Virus record (IMG/VR): IMGVR_UViG_3300046517_000405
Span: 1-42,099 of that record
Strand: one strand, 5' to 3'
Length of the DNA stretch: 42,099 nt
Origin: a virus
The notes under the pieces: model-generated
Databases searched by the model: none
What the model was told of the DNA's origin: nothing
Seen by the model: the letters and a program-made list of their open reading frames with translations, nothing else
Translations under genes and position numbers: made by a program
Shown here: positions 15,934 through 24,020 of the stretch, piece after piece
Layout: every line of letters starts with the position of its first letter
Numbering within the stretch: position 1 is the stretch's first letter

Positions 15934-16322
15934 AGCGCCAGAGTTCACGCACCCACTGGACCCACACGTCGAGCGAGGACGTCCAGACGCAGGTCGAGAT
16001 CGGCTGGAGCGACACGGAGGCCGGGGTCGTGTTCATCGGCACCCGCCTGATCTCCGGCGTCCCGACGTACCGCGAGTACCGGGGCACGGTGCGCATCGAG
16101 CGCGTCCTGACCGAGGGGCGCGGCGAACGGCTGATCGAGAAGATCCACCGCGTGACCGTCTCGTCCCTGCTCGGCGACATCGTCGGTCAGGACCGCACGA
16201 TCATCGGCGCGGTGCAGGACTACGCGAGCAAGGTGCTTCGCGAGGAGCAGGCGCAGGACCGGCGCGAGTTCAACCGGCGGGCGCACGAGTTCGACGTCAC
16301 CGTGAAGGGTGTTACGGTGTAG
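15930..16322 (+). CDS. Unrecognised protein of + cassette 2
   Basis: 130 residues, ATG 15930 overlapping the preceding TGA. A beta-rich front (TQVEIGWSDTEAGVVFIGTR, PTYREYRGTVRIERVL) leads to a long helix (QDYASKVLREEQAQDRREFN) and a terminal strand. No family recognised and no catalytic motif seen. Middle gene of a four-gene + cassette between the protease and MuF genes. Confidence 0.8.
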   Translation: MKRQSSRTHWTHTSSEDVQTQVEIGWSDTEAGVVFIGTRLISGVPTYREYRGTVRIERVLTEGRGERLIEKIHRVTVSSLLGDIVGQDRTIIGAVQDYASKVLREEQAQDRREFNRRAHEFDVTVKGVTV

Positions 16323-16325
16323 CCG

Positions 16326-16499
16326 ATGCCTGAGACACCGGACGGCGGCTGGATCATGGACGATCCGCCGCCGCCTGACTTCACACCGCCGACCGACGAG
16401 GAGGAGCGCAAGCGCCTCCTCGCTTCGGGCTTCACCGAGGCCGAGGTGGACGACCTGTTCGCCGCGCGCCGGGCCCGTCCGAAGGCCACGTTCGCGTGA
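16326..16499 (+). CDS. Short Pro/acid-rich protein
   Basis: 57 residues from ATG 16326, three bases after the previous stop. It has a run of prolines (DDPPPPDFTPP) and then a charged helix (EEERKRLLASGFTEAEVDDL) ending in basic residues. Composition and GTGA coupling to the next gene (16496) support it as real. Function not recognised. Confidence 0.65.
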   Translation: MPETPDGGWIMDDPPPPDFTPPTDEEERKRLLASGFTEAEVDDLFAARRARPKATFA

Positions 16500-16720
16500 G
16501 GCTGCGCATCCTCGACACGAGGGATGCTGAACTGGGGTGGGTCGATCTCACGGATGGCCGTGTGACGTCACAGGGCTGGGGCGACGAGGCCCGGCGCATC
16601 CTCGTGGTGAAGCCCGGCGTTCCCGACATCCGCCTCACTGAGAACGACGGAGAGGCGTGGCTGCGCGGGTTGCAGGCCGAGTTCCGCTCGGGCTTCGTCC
16701 GGGCCGTGCTGGAGCCCTAG
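16496..16720 (+). CDS. Last gene of + cassette 2
   Basis: 74 residues, GTG 16496 overlapping the upstream TGA (GTGA). A compact alpha/beta product (LRILDTRDAELGWVDLTDG, ENDGEAWLRGLQAEF). The TAG stop shares a CTAG palindrome at 16717-16720 with the stop of the convergent MuF gene, so the two genes end on the same four bases. Function not recognised. Confidence 0.75.
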   Translation: MRLRILDTRDAELGWVDLTDGRVTSQGWGDEARRILVVKPGVPDIRLTENDGEAWLRGLQAEFRSGFVRAVLEP

Positions 16721-19389
16721 GGCGCGAGCAGCGCGTTGCGCCAGAGCGGGGTCCCGCTGCCGTAGGTCCCGAAGTCCGATCCCGATAGCGTCCGGTTCTG
16801 GTCGAGCATGAACCGGACGCGGTCGAACATATCGGTGATCTCGCCGCCCTTCAGCCCCACGTCCTTCAGCGCCTTCGTGACCTCCGCCTTCTGCGACAGG
16901 AGCCGCCGCAGCGCGTCGGACTCGGACCCGGTCAGTTCCTGACGGGCCAGCGCGTGGCGGACGTCCATCGCGCCGTAGTTGCCGTGGATCGGCAGCCCCT
17001 TGTCGATCAACTTGCTCGGGAACGACAGGCCGTGGTCGATGGCGACCAGATCGTTCTTCGGCGTGGTCAGCCAGTTGCCGATGTGGCGGTCCGTGTTGCC
17101 GATGACGCTGTCGAAGAAGGCCATCGCGTCCGACTGCGACTCGGCGTAGGCGGTCAGCGCGTTGCCCGACGAACTCGGCACGAACTGGACGACGATGGCG
17201 TCCTGACCGAAGACGTCGCGGCGGACGACGTTCGGCATATTGACCGGACGCCCGAGCGCGTCGTTGATCACCTGCGCCGCCATCTCCCGCTCGCTCTCGG
17301 CGTGGACCGGGATGCCGTTGCGGAGTTTCGACCCGTAGGTGCCCTCGGTGGGCTTGATCACGACGTCGATGCCGTCGATCTGGCCGAGGTACGTCGTGTT
17401 GATCCCGGTGCTCAGATCCTTGCCGCGCACGACGTCCTGTGACGTGGAGAGGCGAGTCCGGGTCGGGTCGGTGCCGACCGACGCCTGCTGCTGCGCGGCC
17501 TGCTGTGCGGCCTCGCGCTGGCGGATCGCCTCGGCCTCCGCCGCCCGGTTGCGCGCCGCCGCCTCCTCCAGCGACCGCAACTGCTGCTGGAGCCGCGACA
17601 GGCTGAAGTCGTGGGCCGGTCGCCCGAGCACGCGGGTCCGCTCGGCCCGCTGCTCGTCGAGGATCGCCCGAGCCGCCGCGTCGATGCGCGACTCGTAGAT
17701 GCCGCGCCCGGCGTTGCCGACGACGGTGTCGATGGCATCCTGAAGCGCCCGCTGCGTGACGTAGGTGGACGCCTCCTTCAGGACCGCGTCCTCCAGTTCG
17801 CTGAACTGGATCGGGGTGATCTTGCCCTGAAGGACGGCTTCGCGGAGCGCGCTGATCTCGGTGCTGACCTCGCCCCGGACCTCGCGCTGGAGGCGGGCGT
17901 AGTTGCGGCTCATCGCCTCGTACACGTCGCGCCCATCGACGCTGGACAGGCGCTCCGCGTCGAAGGCGTAGTCGCCCGCCTTGCCGACGATCCGCCCTTC
18001 CCTGATGCCACGGTTGACGAACAGGCCGATGTCCTGCGGGCTGAATGACGTCAGGTGGACCAGATCCTGCTGGAACGCGCCGGGGTGGTTGTGGACCAGC
18101 GTGCTGCCACGCATCCGGCGGAGTTCCTCGGGGCTGAACTCGACGGAGCCCGCGACCTCCTGCGCGCCGACCCGGCCTGCGCCCGTGCCGGTCTTGTTGA
18201 CGACGACGTTGCCCCAGTCGTCCACCGCGAAGCCGACCTCGTGGTCCGGGATGTCGCGGATCTGCGCGTTCAGGCGGGCGATCTCGGCCTCGCGCCGGGC
18301 GATGTCCTTCGGCACGACCTGCTGGAGGCGGGCGATCTCGGCCTGCGCCTCGGCGGAGCGCCCGGCGGCGGCGTTCATCCGCTCCTCGGCGGCGTTGATC
18401 CGCAACTGGTACGCCTGCATATCCGCCGGGATGTGGCGCGTGCCCTGAAGGGTGTCGTACTCCAGCCGGGCCGCCGTCAGTTCGTCGTCGGCTGCGATCA
18501 GCGCGCTCTGTGCCGCGTCCAGATCGGCGGCGGTCGGGATCTGGACCACCGGGGCCGGTGGCAGGGCCGTCGGCGCTCTCGGTGGCTCCTGCGGCCTCAC
18601 AGGGGCTTGTGCGCGCGGCCCCTTCGGCTCCAGACCTGCCGCGACCGGGGCGAAGGCGCGCAGGCAGTTCGGGTGGGCGATGGGATGCGTCATCGCCTCG
18701 TCGAGGGTGACGATCTTGCCCTGCGCCCGGTCCGGGTCGTTGTGCGCCAGCCAGCCGCAGTTCGGGCCGTCCTGCACCTCGACCATGCGGACCAGCCCGC
18801 TCTGCTGGTAGCCGGTGACGGCCCCGAGGTTGAAGGCCGTCGCCGTCTCGGTCCGGGCGATGGTGTACGAGCGCGACCGGGTCAGATCCTCCAGCCCGGC
18901 GTAGCCCCGCAACTGCTCGCGCATCCGCTTCGCGATCACGCTCGGGTGGACGCCGTCGTCGATGCCCTGTCGGATCGTCGCGTCGAGCGCCTTGCGCGTC
19001 TCCTCGGTGATCCCCTTGACCTTCTCGCCGATGACGCCACGCAGGAGGCGGTCGTTCAGGTCGAAGGCCGCGACCGTGCCGAGGTTGACCTGAGACGCGG
19101 CGAGGCCCAGCCCGGCCACGTTGACGTACTCCTGCTGGACGATCCGCTGCATCGCGTGCTGGAACTCGTTGTACGCGGGCTCGTCGTAGGTGAGCGGGTA
19201 CTCCAGCGCCTTGATCTCGGGGCCGTGGACGGCGGACCGCTCCAGCGCGAGGAACGCCTCGCTGACGCGCTTCGCGAACCGCTCGATGACCGCGTCGAGG
19301 ACGCGCTGCTGCTGGCCGGTGACGACCCCCGCGACGCGCTTGCGGTGGGTCTCAGCGACCGCCGACAGGGACGCGGGTGCCACCGCCAT
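16717..19389 (-). CDS. MuF protein with JAMM-like and kinase-like domains
   Basis: 890 residues from ATG 19389 (GGGAGG 8 bases upstream), overlapping the portal gene by 38 bases. Residues 1-250 are the phage head morphogenesis MuF domain: SYTIARTETATAFNLG at 174-189 and HPNCLRAFAP at 239-248. Residues 255-285 are a Pro-rich linker and 288-380 a coiled coil. Residues 384-453 hold a JAMM/MPN-like metal site: Glu384, HNHP at 433-436 and SFSPQD ending at Asp453, with a longer loop than RadC. Residues 598-635 are a second coiled coil. Residues 660-870 resemble HipA/PI3-4 kinases: Lys679 in DVVIKP, a hinge near 730-739, catalytic GNTDRHIGN at 764-772 and the metal-binding IDHG at 784-787. MuF proteins with C-terminal enzymes are known as polyvalent proteins or toxins packed in the head. 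Protease and kinase roles are inferred from motifs. Confidence 0.8.
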   Translation of the reverse strand: MAVAPASLSAVAETHRKRVAGVVTGQQQRVLDAVIERFAKRVSEAFLALERSAVHGPEIKALEYPLTYDEPAYNEFQHAMQRIVQQEYVNVAGLGLAASQVNLGTVAAFDLNDRLLRGVIGEKVKGITEETRKALDATIRQGIDDGVHPSVIAKRMREQLRGYAGLEDLTRSRSYTIARTETATAFNLGAVTGYQQSGLVRMVEVQDGPNCGWLAHNDPDRAQGKIVTLDEAMTHPIAHPNCLRAFAPVAAGLEPKGPRAQAPVRPQEPPRAPTALPPAPVVQIPTAADLDAAQSALIAADDELTAARLEYDTLQGTRHIPADMQAYQLRINAAEERMNAAAGRSAEAQAEIARLQQVVPKDIARREAEIARLNAQIRDIPDHEVGFAVDDWGNVVVNKTGTGAGRVGAQEVAGSVEFSPEELRRMRGSTLVHNHPGAFQQDLVHLTSFSPQDIGLFVNRGIREGRIVGKAGDYAFDAERLSSVDGRDVYEAMSRNYARLQREVRGEVSTEISALREAVLQGKITPIQFSELEDAVLKEASTYVTQRALQDAIDTVVGNAGRGIYESRIDAAARAILDEQRAERTRVLGRPAHDFSLSRLQQQLRSLEEAAARNRAAEAEAIRQREAAQQAAQQQASVGTDPTRTRLSTSQDVVRGKDLSTGINTTYLGQIDGIDVVIKPTEGTYGSKLRNGIPVHAESEREMAAQVINDALGRPVNMPNVVRRDVFGQDAIVVQFVPSSSGNALTAYAESQSDAMAFFDSVIGNTDRHIGNWLTTPKNDLVAIDHGLSFPSKLIDKGLPIHGNYGAMDVRHALARQELTGSESDALRRLLSQKAEVTKALKDVGLKGGEITDMFDRVRFMLDQNRTLSGSDFGTYGSGTPLWRNALLAP

Positions 19390-20833
19390 TCCCGTTCCCT
19401 CCCGACGGTGCCGGGACGGCGTTCGGCAGCGCCAGCGGGTTGCCCGGGATCTTGCCCGCCGCATCCGGCAGCGCGGCGTCGCCCGGGTTCGCGAGGTCGC
19501 CCGTCAGCGGGATGGTGCGGGCGCTCTCCACCGGGACCTTGCTCTGGTCCTCGGCCTCTGGCGTCACGACGAGGTTGACCGGGATGTAGTAGACGTCGTC
19601 GAAGCCGTCCTCGTCGGCCTTCTCGCCGACCATCTCCTTGAACCGGGACCGGGTGATGCCGCCGTGGTTCAGCGCGTTCACGCCGCGCTCCCACAACTTC
19701 GTCTGGTCCTCCTGAAGGACGCGGACCTCGCTGACGTCGAAGTCGAGCACGAAGCCGCTGACGTCAGAGACGAACTCCGACAGCCCCTGACGCTTCAGCG
19801 GTGAGGCCAGATCGTTGTGCAGCGGGATCACGCCCTCCTCGTAGGCCGCCTCGCGCGCCTCGCCGTAGTTGGCGAAGGTGCTGCGGTCGAGGCCAGCCCC
19901 GAAGGACGACACGATGGCCGGGACGCCGAAGATGCCCGAGACGCGCTCCTCCGGGATCTTGCGCAGGTCGCGCAGGGTCATCTGCTGCGGGTTGAACGAC
20001 AGGACGTGGACGTCGGTCGGGGCGGTCAGGACCATCGCGTCGCCCCGGTTGTCGCCGCTGAACGTCTGCTTGAACGCCGCCTTGACCGCCGCCGGGTCGA
20101 GGATCTGGCCCCGCCCTGACATCACGCCGCCGACGGTGCTCGCGTTCGGCGCGATCACCACGCCCGGCACGCCGAGGTTCGACAGCAGCGCCGCCGTGAA
20201 GGACGACGCCTCCTCGTCCGTGAAGACCTCCCGGACCAGCGACTGGAAGGCGCAGAAGCCGAGCCGTGGGTTCTGCGGGTCGATGCCGTCGCGCCAGTGG
20301 ATGATGTCGGTGGTCTCGATGCGCTGCGGCGTCCCGTCGATGTTGTACTCCCAGTACGACAGGTACTCGCTGCCGTCGTCCGGGTAGCGCGCCTTCATCG
20401 ACCACGACGGAGCCCACCACGACTCGATCCAGCGCCCGGAGCCGTTGCGCAACTTGATCACGAAGGCGTTGCCGGTCGTCTTGTAGTCGGCGATCAGCGC
20501 CTTCATCAGGACGCGCCCGTCGTAGTACTCGTTCGGCTGGTCCCAGATCGTCAGGAGCGCGCCCGGGCCCGACGACGAGGCGTCGATCTCGGTCATCCCG
20601 CCGTCGGCCTGCTTCGTCCTGATGCGCAGCGGCGCGTCCGGGGTGTTCCTCTGGAGCCACGAGATCGGGGCGACGACGACACTCGACTCCAGCCCCTGCC
20701 CGACGACGCGGTTCCGGTAGCGGGCCGCGTTGCTGTACGAGCGTCCGTACCACGGGTTGCCGCCCCACGTCACCCGACCGAACCGGATCTGGAGCGCCTT
20801 GACCGACGCGCCCATGCGCTGGAAGACGTTCAC
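19352..20833 (-). CDS. Portal protein (HK97 family)
   Basis: 493 residues from GTG 20833. Portal landmarks are visible: a basic N-terminus, VVVAPISWLQRNTPDAPLRI, LLTIWDQPNEYYDG, ALIADYKTTGNAFVIKLR, IIHWRDGIDPQNPRLGF, and the stem/crown region RKIPEERVSGIFGVPAIV. The Gly/Asn/Pro-rich C-terminus overlaps the MuF start. It forms the dodecameric packaging vertex. It lies 49 bases after TerL. Confidence 0.93.
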   Translation of the reverse strand: MNVFQRMGASVKALQIRFGRVTWGGNPWYGRSYSNAARYRNRVVGQGLESSVVVAPISWLQRNTPDAPLRIRTKQADGGMTEIDASSSGPGALLTIWDQPNEYYDGRVLMKALIADYKTTGNAFVIKLRNGSGRWIESWWAPSWSMKARYPDDGSEYLSYWEYNIDGTPQRIETTDIIHWRDGIDPQNPRLGFCAFQSLVREVFTDEEASSFTAALLSNLGVPGVVIAPNASTVGGVMSGRGQILDPAAVKAAFKQTFSGDNRGDAMVLTAPTDVHVLSFNPQQMTLRDLRKIPEERVSGIFGVPAIVSSFGAGLDRSTFANYGEAREAAYEEGVIPLHNDLASPLKRQGLSEFVSDVSGFVLDFDVSEVRVLQEDQTKLWERGVNALNHGGITRSRFKEMVGEKADEDGFDDVYYIPVNLVVTPEAEDQSKVPVESARTIPLTGDLANPGDAALPDAAGKIPGNPLALPNAVPAPSGGNGNGGGTRVPVGGR

Positions 20834-20882
20834 AGGTCCCTCACGCCACGGGGTCGCTCACGGGATGGAAGGGTAACAGGCG

Positions 20883-22289
20883 TCACGCCGCCGTCCACAC
20901 CATCTTCGGCGGATCGTAGAACGCCAGCAGCAGCGCGTCGGCGTCGTCCGGGCTCCGTCCCAGCCGCTCGCGGGTCTCCTCCTTCGGCTCGACCTTCGTC
21001 CGCCCAGCGGGGTCGGGCTTGTACTTCGGCGCGATCAACTGGCCCAGCGTCTCGTCGTCGAGATCCTTCAGGTCCCAGCCCGCGTCCTGCGTGAGTTCAC
21101 GGCCCATCCACCAGACCTCGTCGCGGAGGCGGGGGAAGCGCGTGCCGTCCCACGACCGCTCGCCCACGTTCACGGCCACGATGTCGGTCTCCGGCGGCAG
21201 CACGCCCGACTCGACGTGGTCCTTCAGCCAGCCGACGACGCCCCAGCCGATGCCGATGGTGTCCACCTTGATCGACGTGGCCCCGGTGGACAGGGCGACC
21301 TCCGTGATCTTGCCGACGACCTTGCCCGCGTCGGCGCTGTGGTCCCGCACGACCTCCGCCGGGACCCGCCCGCGCCGCACCCGGATGCTGGTGAAGTCGC
21401 CGCCCGCCCCGACGTCCACGCCCAGTTGGATCACCGGGTTCACCTCCGGCAGCCAGTCGTCGAGCATCTGGTTGCGGCGGACCATCGGCAGCGGGATCAC
21501 GGTGTCGGTGGCGTACTCGGGGAACTCGCCCAGCGCCTTGCTGATGAACAGGGGACTGTCCTCGCCCCACATCTTGCGGCGCTCCTCGACCCACGTCGGG
21601 CTGATCAGGTCGTGCAGGAGATCCGGCGGGACGGCCTCGTTCGTCCATGCCGGGGTGTCCGCGTAGCCGATCTGGATCACGTTCCAGCCGGAGCCCGGCG
21701 AGCAGATCGTCTTGAAGTGCGTCGCCGGGTCGTCCGGGTTGCCGATGGCGAGCACGCGGGCGTACTCGTTCGTCGCCAGCGTCTCCGCCGCGTCGTAGAG
21801 CGCCTTCGGGACGCCGCCAGCCTCGTCGATGATGACCAGCACGTACCGCTGGTGGATGCCCTGAAACGCCTGCGTGTTGTACTCGGCGGGCTTCCGACCG
21901 AAGGCCACGATCTCCGTGCCGATCCACCACTCCAACTGGTTCAGCCGACCGACCAGCCTGCCCTTCTTGTGGGCCCGGTTGATCTCACGCCACAGGATCG
22001 CCTTGACCTGCGCGCCCGTCGGCGCTGTCGTGACCACGAACGCCTCGCCGGGCTGGTGCGCGTCGATCCACCATGACGCCAGACGGGCCGCCGTGTACGA
22101 CTTGCCGCTGTCGTGGCAGGACTTGACCGCCGTGTGCCGGTTGTCCCGGACGCTCTCCATGATCTCGACCTGCTTCGACCACGGGAACTCGTTCAGGCGG
22201 TCGCGGGTCCAGCCAGCCGGGTCACGTCGCCAGTCGTAGGGCGGGTCGAGCCGGTCGGCGGCGTAGATCCACGGCGAAGCAAGAGCCAC
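20883..22289 (-). CDS. terL: Terminase large subunit
   Basis: 468 residues from GTG 22289. The ATPase domain has Walker A SCHDSGKS (57-64) and Walker B VLVIIDEAGG (150-159). The RNase H-like nuclease domain shows the metal-binding acidic residues in LGVDVGAGGD (Asp292), KVDTIGIG (Asp343) and SPDDADALLL (448 region). It drives and cuts DNA during packaging. The 350 bases upstream contain no leftward gene, only the divergent gene 22313-22678, so TerL is separated from its small-subunit candidate. Confidence 0.95.
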   Translation of the reverse strand: MALASPWIYAADRLDPPYDWRRDPAGWTRDRLNEFPWSKQVEIMESVRDNRHTAVKSCHDSGKSYTAARLASWWIDAHQPGEAFVVTTAPTGAQVKAILWREINRAHKKGRLVGRLNQLEWWIGTEIVAFGRKPAEYNTQAFQGIHQRYVLVIIDEAGGVPKALYDAAETLATNEYARVLAIGNPDDPATHFKTICSPGSGWNVIQIGYADTPAWTNEAVPPDLLHDLISPTWVEERRKMWGEDSPLFISKALGEFPEYATDTVIPLPMVRRNQMLDDWLPEVNPVIQLGVDVGAGGDFTSIRVRRGRVPAEVVRDHSADAGKVVGKITEVALSTGATSIKVDTIGIGWGVVGWLKDHVESGVLPPETDIVAVNVGERSWDGTRFPRLRDEVWWMGRELTQDAGWDLKDLDDETLGQLIAPKYKPDPAGRTKVEPKEETRERLGRSPDDADALLLAFYDPPKMVWTAA

Positions 22290-22312
22290 GTCGCGCAGCC
22301 TACCCTAGCGGT

Positions 22313-22678
22313 GTGGGCGGCAAGCCGAAGGACCCGGCCTACTGGCGCAACTGGAGAGCCGCTCACCCCGAATACCGCGAGCGTGAGCGCCTGCGTGCGA
22401 AGAAGCGCGGCGACCGGGCCGCCGAGTACGCTCGTCGCAACGCGAAGCGCGCGTCACGCGCCGTCCCCGAGATCCCGCCGCTCTATCCCCACCTCCAGCA
22501 CGGCAGGGCGCTGTCGTTCTGGGAGGACGAACTCCGCCTCGACCTCGCGCAGGAGCGCGCGCTGGCGGTGCTGGAAGGGCGCGACCCCGACGCTGCGGTC
22601 AGAGCGTACGCGGCCCGCGAGACGAACTGGCAGGCGCGCTCAGGTGTACGTCTGGATCGCGACCAGCGCGACGAGTAG
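22313..22678 (+). CDS. Orphan + strand basic protein near terL
   Basis: 121 residues from GTG 22313, divergent from TerL. The first 45 residues are strongly basic (DPAYWRNWRAAHPEYRERER followed by Arg/Lys-rich helix), as in the DNA-binding front of some phage HNH or small terminase-type proteins; the second half is acidic and helical (SFWEDELRLDLAQERALAVL). No TTGACA promoter is seen upstream. Its last 39 bases overlap the leftward membrane-peptide gene at 22640. Composition strongly supports coding; a DNA-binding role is inference. Confidence 0.7.
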   Translation: MGGKPKDPAYWRNWRAAHPEYRERERLRAKKRGDRAAEYARRNAKRASRAVPEIPPLYPHLQHGRALSFWEDELRLDLAQERALAVLEGRDPDAAVRAYAARETNWQARSGVRLDRDQRDE

Positions 22679-22741
22679 CGCGGCGATGATCGCCAGCGCC
22701 ATCGCGTAGACGGCCAGCCAGTCGTACCGCTGTGGCTTCAC
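22640..22741 (-). CDS. 33-residue single-pass membrane peptide
   Basis: GTG at 22741 overlaps the upstream stop (GTGA). The peptide is VKPQRYDWLAVYAMALAI followed by a hydrophobic stretch to its end, giving one membrane segment from about residue 9 to 30. It is the last leftward gene before the terL gap. Function unknown; tiny membrane peptides of this kind are common in phages. Confidence 0.6.
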   Translation of the reverse strand: MKPQRYDWLAVYAMALAIIAALLVALVAIQTYT

Positions 22742-22944
22742 TGGCGCAGCGGCGGGACGTCGGTGAGGTTCGCCAGCCCGACGATCTCCAGCGTGCCGTC
22801 GCCCCGGAGCACCTGCGCCGCCGGGCGCACCTTGCGCTTCTTCCGGCCTGACGTCACGTTCTCCATCTCGATGATCTCCGAGCCGAGAGCGACGACGCGG
22901 ACCTGCTCGCCGTGCCACCACGCGATGCCCCCGGCCTTGATCAT
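22738..22944 (-). CDS. Small beta-rich protein
   Basis: 68 residues, ATG 22944 overlapping the upstream TGA (ATGA). The pattern GGIAWWHGEQVRVVALGSE followed by RKKRKVRPAAQVL resembles a small SH3-like barrel with a basic edge. Coupled on both sides to other small genes. Function not recognised. Confidence 0.7.
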   Translation of the reverse strand: MIKAGGIAWWHGEQVRVVALGSEIIEMENVTSGRKKRKVRPAAQVLRGDGTLEIVGLANLTDVPPLRQ

Positions 22945-23003
22945 GGCAGGAACGCCTTCGCGAACGCCTCGGCGAACTGGCGGTCCAGTTGCTGCTGGAT
23001 CAT
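22941..23003 (-). CDS. 20-residue ORF or frameshifted tail
   Basis: ATG 23003 overlaps the preceding stop (ATGA) and yields MIQQQLDRQFAEAFAKAFLP. The same frame is protein-like well upstream of that ATG (DQIDLAIRRIEWRAQRQAAM), overlapping the poor-looking end of the 23000-23218 frame. So either this is a very short coupled peptide, or it is the C-terminus of the preceding gene reached by a -1 shift near 23055-23065. Confidence 0.4.
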   Translation of the reverse strand: MIQQQLDRQFAEAFAKAFLP

Positions 23004-23218
23004 CGCGGCCTGACGCTGCGCCCGCCACTCGATCCGCCGGATGGCGAGGTCGATCTGGTCAGGCCGCGCAGGATCTGGTCGCGCTGCTGTTGCGTCAGGC
23101 GACTGCCCAGCGGCGTCTCGCGTGCGGGCGCGGGCGGCCCTGCGTGCGCGCGCCCCTGCGTGCGCCCGAGGCAGGCCGGGTGCGGGGTCCGTGTCTCCTT
23201 GCCGCACGAGCAGATCAC
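23000..23218 (-). CDS. Zinc-knuckle protein, possible frameshift
   Basis: 72 residues from GTG 23218, overlapping the upstream stop (GTGA). It opens ICSCGKETRTPHPACLGR, a likely CxC-x(10)-C zinc site, and continues SRLTQQQRDQILRGL. After about residue 53 the frame turns into Ser/Gly/Arg-rich sequence while the -1 frame becomes amphipathic and helical, which hints that the real protein continues in the other frame to 22941. Confidence 0.55.
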   Translation of the reverse strand: MICSCGKETRTPHPACLGRTQGRAHAGPPAPARETPLGSRLTQQQRDQILRGLTRSTSPSGGSSGGRSVRPR

Positions 23219-23343
23219 CTGCGCGTCAGGACGAGCGCGACGTAGACGCCGATCACGACGAAGGCGATGGCCGCGAACACCGCGACCATGCTGCCCGCTT
23301 GGATCTGCCGATAGAAGTCCTCGATGAAGGACACGCTGTTCAC
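23215..23343 (-). CDS. 42-residue single-pass membrane protein
   Basis: GTG 23343 overlaps the stop of the TerS candidate (GTGA), and its own TGA overlaps the next GTG. The peptide begins NSVSFIEDFYRQIQAGSM and then has one hydrophobic helix to the ALVLTRR end. Translation is clean and coupled on both sides. Function unknown. Confidence 0.65.
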   Translation of the reverse strand: MNSVSFIEDFYRQIQAGSMVAVFAAIAFVVIGVYVALVLTRR

Positions 23344-24020
23344 CCCGGTTCCCCCGCTGCGATCTGGCGGAACTCCGCCGCCAACAGTGTCCGTGCCTGT
23401 GCAATCACCTCTGGCGTCAGGCCGAGTTTGATCAGCACGTTGTTGATCACGAGGACGATGGTCTGGCCCTGCTGCTCGGCCATCTCCACGCGGCGCTTCT
23501 CGATGCCCGCTGCGAGCGCGGCCCGTGCGTACTTCGCCAGCCGGTCACGCTCCTCGTTCCAGAGCGCCACCATGCCCCGGATCTGCTCGCCCACGATGTG
23601 CTCGGTGCCGCTCTTGTCCACGTCGATCTCGGGACCGAACAGGCCGCTGCCCTTCTCGTAGTCCTGCCCGGCTGTGGCGTTGAACCCCTTGCGGCCTCCG
23701 GGCTCACGCTCTGCGAGGATCGCCACCTGCTGGCCGTAGAACGTCGAGAGTGCCGCTGACTGGCTCACGAGGTCCAGCAGCGCCTGCTCTGGATCTGCTG
23801 GCGGAGCGCCGCCGAGCCGGGTGATCTCCGACATGGCCTGCGCGACTGCCATCGCCTGTCCGTGGTGCTGTGCGACCTGCGGCATCGACCCGCCGTGGTT
23901 CTTGCACGGCCCGAAGCCGTAGTGGTCGGTGCCCCAGCCAGCCGGTCGCCTGCACGGTGGTCGGCCCTTGAACACGACCGCGCACGTCGTCGGCGCGAGG
24001 GTGCCTGCCACGACGCTCAT
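23340..24020 (-). CDS. Terminase small subunit candidate
   Basis: 226 residues, ATG 24020 overlapping the upstream TGA. The front carries a zinc-like motif of the form CxxxxGxPCRRPAGWGTDHYGxGxCKNHGG (residues about 13-44), which I associate with small terminase-type proteins of high-GC phages, then a helical body (QALLDLVSQSAALSTFYGQQ) and a terminal helix QARTLLAAEFRQIAAG. Size, position upstream of TerL and helical make-up fit TerS. It could instead be an unrelated DNA-binding protein; terL is not adjacent. Confidence 0.55.
   Translation of the reverse strand: MSVVAGTLAPTTCAVVFKGRPPCRRPAGWGTDHYGFGPCKNHGGSMPQVAQHHGQAMAVAQAMSEITRLGGAPPADPEQALLDLVSQSAALSTFYGQQVAILAEREPGGRKGFNATAGQDYEKGSGLFGPEIDVDKSGTEHIVGEQIRGMVALWNEERDRLAKYARAALAAGIEKRRVEMAEQQGQTIVLVINNVLIKLGLTPEVIAQARTLLAAEFRQIAAGEPG

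Noticed and set aside
18055-19578. 507-codon + strand frame opposite the MuF gene
   Set aside because: Antisense shadow with Arg/Asp/Val bias and no start signal.
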